Assembly: GCA_964581815.1 (NCBI GenBank) | Contig: CAZORE010000003.1 | Span: forward strand, 62,001-126,000 | From: Trebonia sp964581815 | GTDB taxonomy: Bacteria; Actinomycetota; Actinomycetes; Streptosporangiales; Streptosporangiaceae | Direction of reading: 5' to 3' | DNA: 64,000 bases | Part shown: positions 1 to 7,293 of the stretch, piece by piece | Position numbering within the stretch: the stretch's first letter is position 1 | Layout of the letters: each line of letters starts with the position of its first letter | Made by a program: the position numbers and the translations under genes | The notes under the pieces: model-generated | The model's database searches: none | Told to the model about the DNA's origin: nothing | Seen by the model: the letters and a program-made list of their open reading frames with translations, nothing else

Positions 1-323
1 CGGTCGCCGCGCTCACCGGCGGCCACCCCGGCCAGCTCGTCAGGGCCGGGCTCGCCGCCGTCGCGCTCTGCGGCTTCTACCTGCTCTTGTTCCTCATCAG
101 GCCGTCGGGCATGGGCCTCGGCGACGTCAAGCTCGCCGGATGCGTCGGCGCCGCCCTCGGCGGGCAGGGCTGGGGGCCGGTGGTTGCGGCCACGTTCCTC
201 GCGTTCACCGCCGCCGCCCTCTACGCGGCGGGCCTCCTGGCCTTCCGTGGCGCCACGAGGACGACCCAGTTCCCCATGGGCCCCTTCATACTGCTCAGCG
301 CGCTGGCGGTCATCCTCGCCTGA
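1..323 (+). CDS. Prepilin peptidase (A24 family), C-terminal part
   Basis: This is the 3' end of a gene that begins before the window; the frame is open from base 3. The visible ~106 residues hold at least two hydrophobic segments and the motif GMGLGDVKL, which is the second GxGD aspartate motif of type IV prepilin/preflagellin peptidases (TadV/CpaA type). These are inner-membrane aspartyl proteases that cleave the leader of Flp-type pilins. Its position just upstream of cpaB/cpaF/tadBC/flp genes fits a role in maturing the pilin encoded at 5570. The first catalytic aspartate would lie outside the window. Family is confident from the motif and context. Confidence 0.85.
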   Translation, partial: VAALTGGHPGQLVRAGLAAVALCGFYLLLFLIRPSGMGLGDVKLAGCVGAALGGQGWGPVVAATFLAFTAAALYAAGLLAFRGATRTTQFPMGPFILLSALAVILA

Positions 324-645
324 CGTTTCATCGCGGCGCCGATGACCCTGAGTATCGAGTGATTAGTGGATGATTGGTAGATGATAGGCGATTGATCCCC
401 TGTGTCCTTTATTCGGATATGTCAATAAAGCAAGCTAAAGCCAATTAAGAGAGCTGAGGATAATCGAGGCGAATAAATATTGACTGGTAACGCGGAGTGG
501 TGATTCGTCAAAGCTTTTCAAAACCACACAGTAGGGTCGATGTGGCACGGTATCTTCCCATTTGCAGCGGGTTAAGGTGCGGCAACGTCGCGAGCATCGC
601 CAGCACATGCAGCTTTGACGGGTCACGCAGGGAGATGCCAGTCCG
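324..645. promoter_or_regulatory. Gene-free AT-richer stretch upstream of the pilus genes
   Basis: About 320 bases with no convincing gene. Bases 350-530 are clearly poorer in G+C than the surrounding coding DNA. A TTGACT hexamer lies at 480-485 and a TAGGGT hexamer at 532-537, but they are too far apart to pair as one sigma-70 promoter, so no promoter is called precisely. The region probably holds the promoter and leader of the cpaB-to-tadG operon and separates it from the prepilin peptidase gene. Confidence 0.3.
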
Positions 646-1344
646 ATGGCAAGCGACAGGGGAACGCTAACGCGCTCGGGGCTGAGCGCGGATCAGCAGG
701 GCGCCTGGGGAGAGCCGGGCGCCGCGTCCGGCCGGAGGATGCCGAGCGCGCAGCGGGAACGCAAGCCGGCCCTGTTCGCCCTCGCGATCCTGCTGGTCGC
801 GCTGGGTGCCGGTGCCGCCGGGCTGCTGGTGATCAGGGCGGGCGCCCAGGTGCAGGCGATCGAGGTCGTCCAGCAGGTTAACGAGAACTCGCAGATACCC
901 GCCGACGCGCTTGAAGAGGTCGCCGTCCCCTCGGGAAGCGCGCTCAACTACCTGTCGTGGAGCAGTGTCGCGGAGGTCGAACGGGACTTCGCGGCCATCA
1001 GGATCCCCGCGGGCACGCTGCTGACGAGGCAGATGGTCTCCGGGTCGAGCACCGGGGCGGCGGGCCAGGACCTGGTCGGGCTCTCGCTCAAGGCGGGCCA
1101 GGTGCCCAGCGGCCTGCAGCCGGGTGACAAGGTGGAGGCCGTCGCGGTCGGCACCGCCTGCGGCACGACCGCGGGTGCCGTGCTCGCGCAGCGGGCCCAG
1201 GTCACGGACGTCAGCGGGAGCGTGGCGGTGTCCGGCTCCACCGCCATGGTGACGCTCGCGGTCCAGCCGGCCGACGCGGAGGCGCTGACCTGCTCGGCCG
1301 CCAACGGAAACGTGGGCCTGGCGCTACTACCAACCAACGGCTAG
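646..1344 (+). CDS. CpaB-like SAF-domain pilus assembly protein
   Basis: A 232-residue protein with a ~40-residue cytoplasmic N-terminus, one membrane segment (about residues 45-66) and an extracytoplasmic part that begins like a SAF domain (about residues 75-135, with IPADALEEV and IPAGTLLTRQMV). CpaB/RcpC proteins act at the outer face of the membrane in tad/Flp pilus assembly. The ATG at 646 has a GGAG about 11 bases upstream; an earlier in-frame start is not obvious. It is followed after three bases by the CpaE-like gene, so the two are co-transcribed. Assignment rests on the SAF pattern plus the tad context. Confidence 0.75.
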   Translation: MASDRGTLTRSGLSADQQGAWGEPGAASGRRMPSAQRERKPALFALAILLVALGAGAAGLLVIRAGAQVQAIEVVQQVNENSQIPADALEEVAVPSGSALNYLSWSSVAEVERDFAAIRIPAGTLLTRQMVSGSSTGAAGQDLVGLSLKAGQVPSGLQPGDKVEAVAVGTACGTTAGAVLAQRAQVTDVSGSVAVSGSTAMVTLAVQPADAEALTCSAANGNVGLALLPTNG

Positions 1345-1347
1345 CGG

Positions 1348-2409
1348 ATGGCGTTGATCGTCATCGCGGCCGACAAGGGTGCGCCGGGGGTCACGACGAC
1401 CGCGCTCGCGCTTGCCGCCGTGTGGCCGCGCCCGGTGCTGCTGGCCGAGTGCGACCCCTCCGGCGGTGACCTCGTGTACCGGTTCCCCGCCGCGGACGGC
1501 AGCGCGCTTGACCCGCGCCGCGGCCTGCTGACCCTCGCGGTGGCCGCGCGCCGCGGCCTGCAGCCGCGCCAGCTCTGGGAGCACACCCAGAAGCTGTCCG
1601 GTGGCCTTGACGTGCTCACCGGGGTCATCAACGCCGAGCAGGGGGCCAGCCTCGGTGCCCTCTGGGGTCCGCTCGGCGACCTGTTCGCCGCACTGCCCGG
1701 CGGCGACGTGATCGCGGACTGCGGCAGGCTCGGCGTCGACGGCCGGCCCTACGACCTCTTCCCCAGGGCCAGCGCCGTGCTGCTCGTGACGCGGCCCAAC
1801 CCCGGCGACGTCATCAGGCTCAGGGACCGTGCCGCGGCCGTCACCGCCGCCGCGAACGCCAGGGGCAGGCGCGGCCTCACGCCTGCCGTCGTGGTCATCG
1901 CGGAACAGCGCACCTTGCGGGCCGCGGCCGCCGAGGTGGGACACGCGCTCGCGCAGGGCAACGTGCCGGCCACGGTCCTCGGCGGCATCGCCGCCGATGA
2001 CAAGGGCGCGGAGCTCATGCTCGGCCAGTGGGCCGGCAAGCTCGACAAGACCATGCTCATCCGTACCGCCAGGGAGACGGCACAGCAACTGGCGGCCAGC
2101 CTGGCCGGCGCTCGCGACGACACCGGGCCCCAGCTGGCACCGCCGGGGCAGCAGAACCCGGCCACGACACAGCAGCACCAGGCGCCGCCGCGGCCCAAGC
2201 AGCAGGCGCCGACGTACCCGCCGGGGCAGCAGCGCGGCGGGAACGGCAGGCACGCGGCACCGATGCAGCCGGCCCCCGTGCCGGCCAGCCCCGTGCCGGC
2301 CCCCGTGCCGGCCAGCCCCGTGCCGGCCAGCCCCGGGCCGGCCAGCCCAGCGCAGCCCGCCCCCGCCGCCGGCCACGAGGCAGGTGACGGCCCGTGGACC
2401 ACGGCCTAG
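1348..2409 (+). CDS. CpaE/MinD-like ATPase of the tad locus
   Basis: A 353-residue ParA/MinD-superfamily protein. The N-terminus reads MALIVIAADKGAPGVTTTA, a deviant Walker A in which the signature lysine (K10) is kept but the P-loop lysine before the threonines is valine (V15). A Walker A'-like ECDPSGGDL follows. CpaE/TadZ proteins position the pilus machine at the pole or membrane. The last ~80 residues (from about 270) are a Gln/Pro/Ala-rich tail ending in PVPASP-type tandem repeats (DNA 2274-2350), probably disordered. The 3' end overlaps the GTG start of cpaF by 16 bases, suggesting translational coupling. The altered P-loop may mean changed nucleotide handling; this is inference. Confidence 0.75.
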   Translation: MALIVIAADKGAPGVTTTALALAAVWPRPVLLAECDPSGGDLVYRFPAADGSALDPRRGLLTLAVAARRGLQPRQLWEHTQKLSGGLDVLTGVINAEQGASLGALWGPLGDLFAALPGGDVIADCGRLGVDGRPYDLFPRASAVLLVTRPNPGDVIRLRDRAAAVTAAANARGRRGLTPAVVVIAEQRTLRAAAAEVGHALAQGNVPATVLGGIAADDKGAELMLGQWAGKLDKTMLIRTARETAQQLAASLAGARDDTGPQLAPPGQQNPATTQQHQAPPRPKQQAPTYPPGQQRGGNGRHAAPMQPAPVPASPVPAPVPASPVPASPGPASPAQPAPAAGHEAGDGPWTTA

Positions 2410-3698
2410 TTAAGCGCCTGCGCGGCGAGGTCGGCGACCGGCTCGCGCGGCAGCGGCGGCAGGACGCCGCGAGCGGTGTCGCGGCCATGTCGCCGGAGGA
2501 CGAGCGCCAGTTCGCCAGGGCGCTGATCTCCCAGGCGCTCGAGGAGCACGTGCGCACCGAGCTCATGACGGGGCACGCGCCGCTCAACGCCCAGCAGGAA
2601 GAGGACCTTGCCGAAGCGATCCACGCCGCCCTGTTCGGCGTGGGCCGGCTGCAGCCGCTGCTTGAGAACCAGCTGATCGAGAACATCGACATCAACGGCC
2701 ACGACAAGGTTTTCCTCAGCTTCGCCGACGGCCGGGAGACGATGGGCGAGCCGGTCGCGGAAAGCGACGACGAGCTGATCGAGCTCATCCAGGTGCTTGC
2801 GGCCTACTCCGGTCTGGCGAGCCGCCCGTTCGACACCGCCAACCCGCAGCTTGACCTCCGGCTCCCCGACGGCTCGCGGCTCTCGGCGGTCATGGACGTC
2901 ACCATGCGCCCCGCGATCTCGATCAGGCGGGCCCGGCTCGGCAAGGTGTTCCTCGCGGACCTCGTCGGCAACGGGACCATGTCCCCGGAGGTAGGCGCCT
3001 TCCTCGCGGCGGTGATCGGGGCGCGGAAGAACATCATGATCGCCGGGGCGACGAACGCGGGCAAGACCACGCTGCTGCGCGCGCTCGCCAACCAGATCCC
3101 GTCGCATGAGCGCCTCATCACCGTCGAGCGGGCGCTCGAACTCGGCCTCGACCAGTTCCCCGAGCTCCACCCGAACGTGGTCGCCTTCGAGGAACGGCTG
3201 CCCAACAGCGAGGGACAGGGCGCGATCAGCATGGCGGAACTCGTCCGCCGGTCCCTGCGCATGAACCCGAGCCGGGTCATCGTCGGTGAGGTGCTCGGCG
3301 ACGAGATCGTCACCATGCTGAACGCGATGACCCAGGGGAACGACGGCTCGCTCTCCACCATCCACGCCAACTCCTCGCTCGAGGTCTTCAACCGCATCTC
3401 GACCTACGCCATCCAGTCGGCCGAGCGGCTACCGATCGACGCGACCCACATGCTGATCGCCGGCGCCATCGACTTCGTGGTCTTCCAGGAAAAGCGCAAC
3501 GACTACGCAAGGGGCGGCACCATGCGCCGGTTCGTGAGCAGCATCCGCGAGGTGACCGGCGTGGACGGCCGCGTGCTGTCGAGCGAGGTGTTCGCGCCAG
3601 GCCGGGACGGGCGGGCGGTGACGCACGCGCCGGTCTCCTGCCTGGAGCAACTCACCCACTTCGGCTACGACCCGGCACGGGGGGGAGGCTGGCAGTGA
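2394..3698 (+). CDS. cpaF: CpaF/TadA secretion ATPase
   Basis: A 434-residue type II/IV secretion ATPase that powers Flp pilus assembly. It has an N-terminal helical region, then the RecA-like core with Walker A GATNAGKTTLL (about residues 219-229), an Asp box region and the Walker B/His-box stretch NPSRVIVGEVLGDE followed by TQGNDGSLSTIHANS. The first residues are read from GTG at 2394, inside the end of the preceding ATPase gene, with GAGG about 13 bases upstream; the start is therefore less certain than the function. The stop overlaps the tadB start as GTGA. Confidence 0.93.
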   Translation: MDHGLVKRLRGEVGDRLARQRRQDAASGVAAMSPEDERQFARALISQALEEHVRTELMTGHAPLNAQQEEDLAEAIHAALFGVGRLQPLLENQLIENIDINGHDKVFLSFADGRETMGEPVAESDDELIELIQVLAAYSGLASRPFDTANPQLDLRLPDGSRLSAVMDVTMRPAISIRRARLGKVFLADLVGNGTMSPEVGAFLAAVIGARKNIMIAGATNAGKTTLLRALANQIPSHERLITVERALELGLDQFPELHPNVVAFEERLPNSEGQGAISMAELVRRSLRMNPSRVIVGEVLGDEIVTMLNAMTQGNDGSLSTIHANSSLEVFNRISTYAIQSAERLPIDATHMLIAGAIDFVVFQEKRNDYARGGTMRRFVSSIREVTGVDGRVLSSEVFAPGRDGRAVTHAPVSCLEQLTHFGYDPARGGGWQ

Positions 3699-4645
3699 GC
3701 GCGTCCGCGATCACCCCACTGCTCGCGATCGTCATCGGCGGGCTGACCGGCGGCGCCCTGTTCCTCGCCGTCGTCGCGCTCTACGGCCTGCCGGCCAAGC
3801 CCCCAGGCAGCGGCCCTAGCCGTCTGGAGCGGTTCCGCCGCGAGTTCTTCAGCCTGCGCGGCGGCATCGCCGTCGTCATCGGCATCCTCACCCTCCTCGC
3901 GACCCGCTGGGTGGCCGCAGGCATCGGGATCGCCCTGCTCGCCTACAACTGGCGCTCGCTCAGCGGCGCCAACTCCGAGCGCGCGGCGATCGCCCGGCTC
4001 GAGGGCCTCGCCACGTGGACCGAGTCGCTGCGCGACACGATCGCCGGCGCGGTGGGGCTCGAGCAGGCGATACCGTCCTCCACCCGCATCGCGGCCCCCG
4101 CGATCAGGGAGCCGCTCCTGCGGCTGGTCGACCGGCTGCACACCCGGATGCCGATGGCAGACGCGCTGCGCCTGTTCGCGGTCGACCTGGACGACGCCAG
4201 CGCCGACTTGATCATCGCCGCGCTGATCATCAACTCGCGACTGCGCGGTCCCGGCCTGCGCGACCTGCTTGGCGCGCTGTCGCGCTCAGTTCGCGAGGAA
4301 CTCGACATGCGCCGCAAGGTCAGCGCCGAGCGCCGCTCCACCCGGCGCAGCGTCCAGATCGTCATCGGGGTCTCGGTGGGCATGGCACTCGTGCTCGCTC
4401 TCATCGACCGCTCGTTCCTCGCCCCCTACAGCTCGCCGTTCGGCCAGGTCGTGCTCGCCGGCATCGCAGGCCTGTACGGCGCGGGCATCGCCTGGCTGAG
4501 AAGGCTCGCCAGGTTCGAGTCGCCGCAGCGGATGCTCGGCGTAGCCGAATCACCGCCAGGAACGGCAGCAGGCCCAGCCGCGGCAGGTGCCGGGCCGCAG
4601 GCCAGCGTCGCGTCCGGAGCCAGTCCCGCAGGGAGCCGCGCATGA
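3695..4645 (+). CDS. tadB: TadB-like type II secretion F-domain membrane protein
   Basis: A 316-residue inner-membrane platform protein of the tad machine. It has two hydrophobic segments near the N-terminus (about residues 5-30 and 55-85), a cytoplasmic helical T2SSF domain in the middle and two C-terminal membrane segments (about residues 220-270). The tail after residue 285 is Ala/Gly/Pro-rich and probably disordered. The GTG start overlaps the cpaF stop by four bases and its own stop overlaps the tadC start (ATGA), the usual cpaF-tadB-tadC arrangement. TadB and TadC are thought to form a heteromeric platform on which the CpaF hexamer acts. Confidence 0.85.
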   Translation: MSASAITPLLAIVIGGLTGGALFLAVVALYGLPAKPPGSGPSRLERFRREFFSLRGGIAVVIGILTLLATRWVAAGIGIALLAYNWRSLSGANSERAAIARLEGLATWTESLRDTIAGAVGLEQAIPSSTRIAAPAIREPLLRLVDRLHTRMPMADALRLFAVDLDDASADLIIAALIINSRLRGPGLRDLLGALSRSVREELDMRRKVSAERRSTRRSVQIVIGVSVGMALVLALIDRSFLAPYSSPFGQVVLAGIAGLYGAGIAWLRRLARFESPQRMLGVAESPPGTAAGPAAAGAGPQASVASGASPAGSRA

Positions 4646-5553
4646 CGACCGAGGCGCTGGTCATCGGCGGCCTGACCGGGCTCGCCCTGTTCCTTGCCAT
4701 CTTCGCGCTGATCCCGCGGCGGGTCAGCCTGGCCGGGCGCATCGCGGCGTTCGACGCCAGCAGGGCGGCGCCCCTGCGCGCGCGCCCCGTCACGGAAACG
4801 AAGGGTGACGAGACCGCGCTGACCCGCAGGCTCGGGGCCGCGCTCGACCGGTTCTGCGCCGAGCTTGGCTGGCGGTTTCCCTCGGTGCGCGCCAGCCTGC
4901 GGCTGACCGGCAAGTCCTTCGAGGCCTTCCTCGGCACCAAGGTGCTGCTCGGCATCTTCGGCTTCGTGTTTCCCGTCTTGATGCTGACCGGCCTCAGCCT
5001 CCTCGGCCTGCACCTGTCCATCATCGTCCCGGTCTGGGTCGGCCTGGTCTTCGCCGTCGTGTTCTTCTTCCTGCCCGACCTTGAGCTGCGGCAGGAAGCG
5101 GGGAAGCGGCGCCGGGACTTCAGGCACGCGATCGGCGCGTTCCTCGACCTCGTCGCGATGAACCTGGCCGGCGGCCGCGGCGTGCCCGAGGCCCTGATGG
5201 CCGCCTCCGAGATCGGCGAGGGGTGGGCGTTCTGGCGGATCAGGGACGCCCTGTCCAATGCCAGGCTCACCGGGCAGACGCCGTGGCAGGCCCTCGGCGT
5301 GCTCGGCGAGGACGTCCAGGTCGACGAGCTCCGCGACCTCGCGGGCGCGCTCAGCCTGGTCGCGGAAGACGGCGCGAAGGTCAGGGAGAGCCTGACGGCG
5401 CGGGCCGTCAGCCTGCGCCGCAGGGAACTCGCAGACCTGGAAGGGCAGGCGGCCGAACGGTCGCAGTCGATGCTCGTCGCCCAGATGGTAATGGCCGGCG
5501 CCTTCCTTGTCTTCCTCGTCTACCCGGCAGTCCAGGTGCTGCTGAACTCATGA
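4642..5553 (+). CDS. tadC: TadC-like type II secretion F-domain membrane protein
   Basis: A 303-residue partner of TadB. The ATG at 4642 sits in ATGA with the tadB stop, and the N-terminus MTTEALVIGGLTGLALFLA is a membrane segment; the longer open frame upstream is antisense-like noise within tadB. Two further hydrophobic stretches at about residues 100-145 and one at the C-terminus (about 280-300) flank a cytoplasmic T2SSF helical domain containing AIGAFLDLVAMNLAGGRG. With TadB it should anchor the pilus-assembly ATPase. The stop is followed after 16 bases by the pilin gene. Confidence 0.87.
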   Translation: MTTEALVIGGLTGLALFLAIFALIPRRVSLAGRIAAFDASRAAPLRARPVTETKGDETALTRRLGAALDRFCAELGWRFPSVRASLRLTGKSFEAFLGTKVLLGIFGFVFPVLMLTGLSLLGLHLSIIVPVWVGLVFAVVFFFLPDLELRQEAGKRRRDFRHAIGAFLDLVAMNLAGGRGVPEALMAASEIGEGWAFWRIRDALSNARLTGQTPWQALGVLGEDVQVDELRDLAGALSLVAEDGAKVRESLTARAVSLRRRELADLEGQAAERSQSMLVAQMVMAGAFLVFLVYPAVQVLLNS

Positions 5554-5569
5554 GAAGGGAACTCCCGTG

Positions 5570-5809
5570 ATGAACGAACTCAGCCCTCCGGGCCTGCTGT
5601 TCCGCTACCTGCGCGCCTTCCTCGGCACGCGGATCACCGCGCTGCGCGAAAGCGGCGACCGGGGCGCGTCGGCGGTCGAACTTGCCGTCATCACCGCGGT
5701 CCTCGTCGCCCTGGCCGTCCTGATCCTGGGCATCATCGTCACGTTCGCCAAGAAGCAGGGCGACAACATCACCAACACCGGCGTGCCGACCCCGGGCGCC
5801 GGCAACTAA
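5570..5809 (+). CDS. Flp-type pilin
   Basis: A small 79-residue protein with a basic leader ending in DRG, then ASAVELAVITAVLVALAVL. The G|A cleavage site with glutamate at mature position 5 is the class IV-b (Flp) prepilin pattern cut by the A24 peptidase. The mature chain is one hydrophobic helix with a short KKQGDN... tail, as in actinobacterial Flp pilins. AAGGGA at 5555-5560 lies nine bases before the ATG; a GTG three bases earlier is possible. It is probably the major pilus subunit of this locus. Confidence 0.85.
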   Translation: MNELSPPGLLFRYLRAFLGTRITALRESGDRGASAVELAVITAVLVALAVLILGIIVTFAKKQGDNITNTGVPTPGAGN

Positions 5810-5821
5810 CCGGGGCCGAGC

Positions 5822-6335
5822 GTGCGGANNNNNNNNNNNNNNNNNNNNNNNNNNNNNNNNNNNNNNNNNNNNNNNNNNNNNNNNNNNNNNNNNNNNNNNN
5901 NNNNNNNNNNNNNNNNNNNNNNNNNNNNCCGACCGCGGGGCCAGCGCCGTCGAGCTGGTGATCCTGGCGCCGGCGCTGATCTTCGTCAGCATGCTGATCG
6001 TCCAGTTCGCGCTCTGGCTCGACGCGACGCACGCGGCGCTCGCGGCCGCCCAGGAGGGCGACCGGGCGGCCCGGGCGGCGGAGTTCAACCAGGGCAACTG
6101 GCGGCAGACCGCGACGCAGGTGGCGATGAACTACTACCACGGCCTGGACACGAGCGTGATCGCTGGCGTCTCGGTGTCGCGGATCGCCTTCGACCAGGGC
6201 ACGGACACCGTGTCGGTCACGGTCAGCGGCAAGCTCAGCGGGATCTTCCCGCTGACGATCAGCGAGACCGTCAGCGGCCCGGTGGAGTGCCTGCGGTCGT
6301 CGCAGAGCGGGGGTGCCCAGTGCGCGCGGGGATAG
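5822..6335 (+). CDS. TadE-like pseudopilin, interrupted by an assembly gap
   Basis: The gene runs across the 100-N gap at 5829-5928, so its N-terminal length is unknown. GTG at 5822, 12 bases after the pilin stop, is a likely start. After the gap the frame reads DRGASAVELVILAPALIFVS, a class IV leader-like site with Glu at position 5 followed by a membrane helix, then a ~100-residue extracytoplasmic domain ending near two cysteines. TadE-like minor pilins help pilus assembly or surface attachment. The stop lies 16 bases inside the next gene, indicating coupling. Confidence 0.75.
5829..5928. other. Assembly gap (100 N)
   Basis: A run of exactly 100 N, the conventional scaffold-gap length, so the true distance is unknown. 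It falls inside the N-terminal coding part of the first TadE-like gene. The downstream segment closely resembles the Flp pilin leader region (both read DRGASAVEL), so a local repeat could have broken the assembly. Confidence 0.99.
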
Positions 6336-6778
6336 GAGCCAGGCTCGCGCGCGACCGCGGGTCGATGGCCGTCGAGTTCGTGGTGGCCGTGCCCGCCTTC
6401 ATCATCCTGCTCCTGCTGATCGGGGCCGGCGGCCAGTGGGTGAGCGCGAGCGGCGAGGTCGGCGCGGCGGCGCGCGACGCCGTGCGGCAGGCATCGCTCG
6501 AGATCAACTACGCGGACGTGCCGCCGGCGGCGCAGTCGGCGGCGCAGGCCGACCTGAACAACCTGTGCCCAGGCGGCGCGCAGACCTCCGTCGAACTGCT
6601 GGCGAACGGGGCCCGGGTCGCGGCCTCGACCTGGGCCAGCGGCGCCCAGGTCGTCGAGGTAAAGGTCTCGTGCAACGTCAAGCTGAAGGCGTTCGCGATC
6701 ATCGGCATCCCGGCCTCCGAGACGTTCACCGACGTCGCCGCCGCCCCTCTCGACCAGTTCACGCAGCGGGCCGGCTGA
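6320..6778 (+). CDS. TadE-like pseudopilin
   Basis: A 152-residue protein starting at GTG 6320, within the end of the preceding gene. The leader ends RDRG and continues SMAVEFVVAVPAFIILLLLI, again with Glu at mature position 5 and a single N-terminal membrane helix. The exported part contains two cysteines, near NNLCPGG and KVSCNVK, which could form a disulphide. It is the second of three consecutive pseudopilin-like genes. Its TGA overlaps the ATG of the TadG-like gene. Function as a minor pilin is inferred from structure and context. Confidence 0.8.
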   Translation: MRAGIGARLARDRGSMAVEFVVAVPAFIILLLLIGAGGQWVSASGEVGAAARDAVRQASLEINYADVPPAAQSAAQADLNNLCPGGAQTSVELLANGARVAASTWASGAQVVEVKVSCNVKLKAFAIIGIPASETFTDVAAAPLDQFTQRAG

Positions 6779-7293
6779 TGGGCGCCACCTCCCGCGGCCT
6801 CCGGCGAGCCCCGGCAGGCCGGGGCGGTGACCGGGGGTCGGTCTCGCTCTGGGTGGTGATCTTCACCTTCACCACGCTGGCGCTGCTCGTCCTGGTCGTT
6901 GACGGCGGGCAGGCGATGAACGCGAAGTCGCGGGCCGCCGACATCGCCGAGCAGGCGGCACGGGCGGCGGCGGACGACCTCAACGTGGGGGACCTGCGCA
7001 CCGGCCAGGGGACCGTGGCACTCGCCGGCAACGCTTGCGACCTGCGGACTGGGCCGGCCGCCCAGCTTGTGGCCGACTACGCGGCCGGCGTGCCGGGGTC
7101 GCGCGCCACGCTGACCGGGTGCACGTCCACCGTGACCGACGTCGGCGGCACCCCTTCGCTGACGGTTACGGCGATAGTTCAGTTCTCCGTGCGGCCCGAC
7201 CTGCCCGTGCCGCCGTTCACCACGATCAGTGCGACTGCCCAGGAGACCGCGTACCTCGCCTGCGGCAGCGCCGATGCACTGGAGGCATGCTGA
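6778..7293 (+). CDS. TadG-like pilus-locus protein
   Basis: A 171-residue protein. Its N-terminus has DRGSVSLWVVIFTFTTLALL, i.e. the pseudopilin-like leader and helix but without the Glu-5 of the neighbouring proteins (tryptophan at that place). The following segment VVDGGQAMNAKSRAADIAEQ matches the TadG/Flp-assembly signature with a coiled helix. The C-terminal ~80 residues are predicted exported and hold four cysteines. It starts in TGATG overlap with the upstream stop and its own stop overlaps the next start. Likely a large minor pilin or assembly factor. Confidence 0.75.
   Translation: MGATSRGLRRAPAGRGGDRGSVSLWVVIFTFTTLALLVLVVDGGQAMNAKSRAADIAEQAARAAADDLNVGDLRTGQGTVALAGNACDLRTGPAAQLVADYAAGVPGSRATLTGCTSTVTDVGGTPSLTVTAIVQFSVRPDLPVPPFTTISATAQETAYLACGSADALEAC

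Noticed and set aside
324..645. Minus-strand 63-codon frame with several cysteines
   Set aside because: No ribosome site or conserved pattern; the AT-rich DNA is better read as upstream regulatory sequence.
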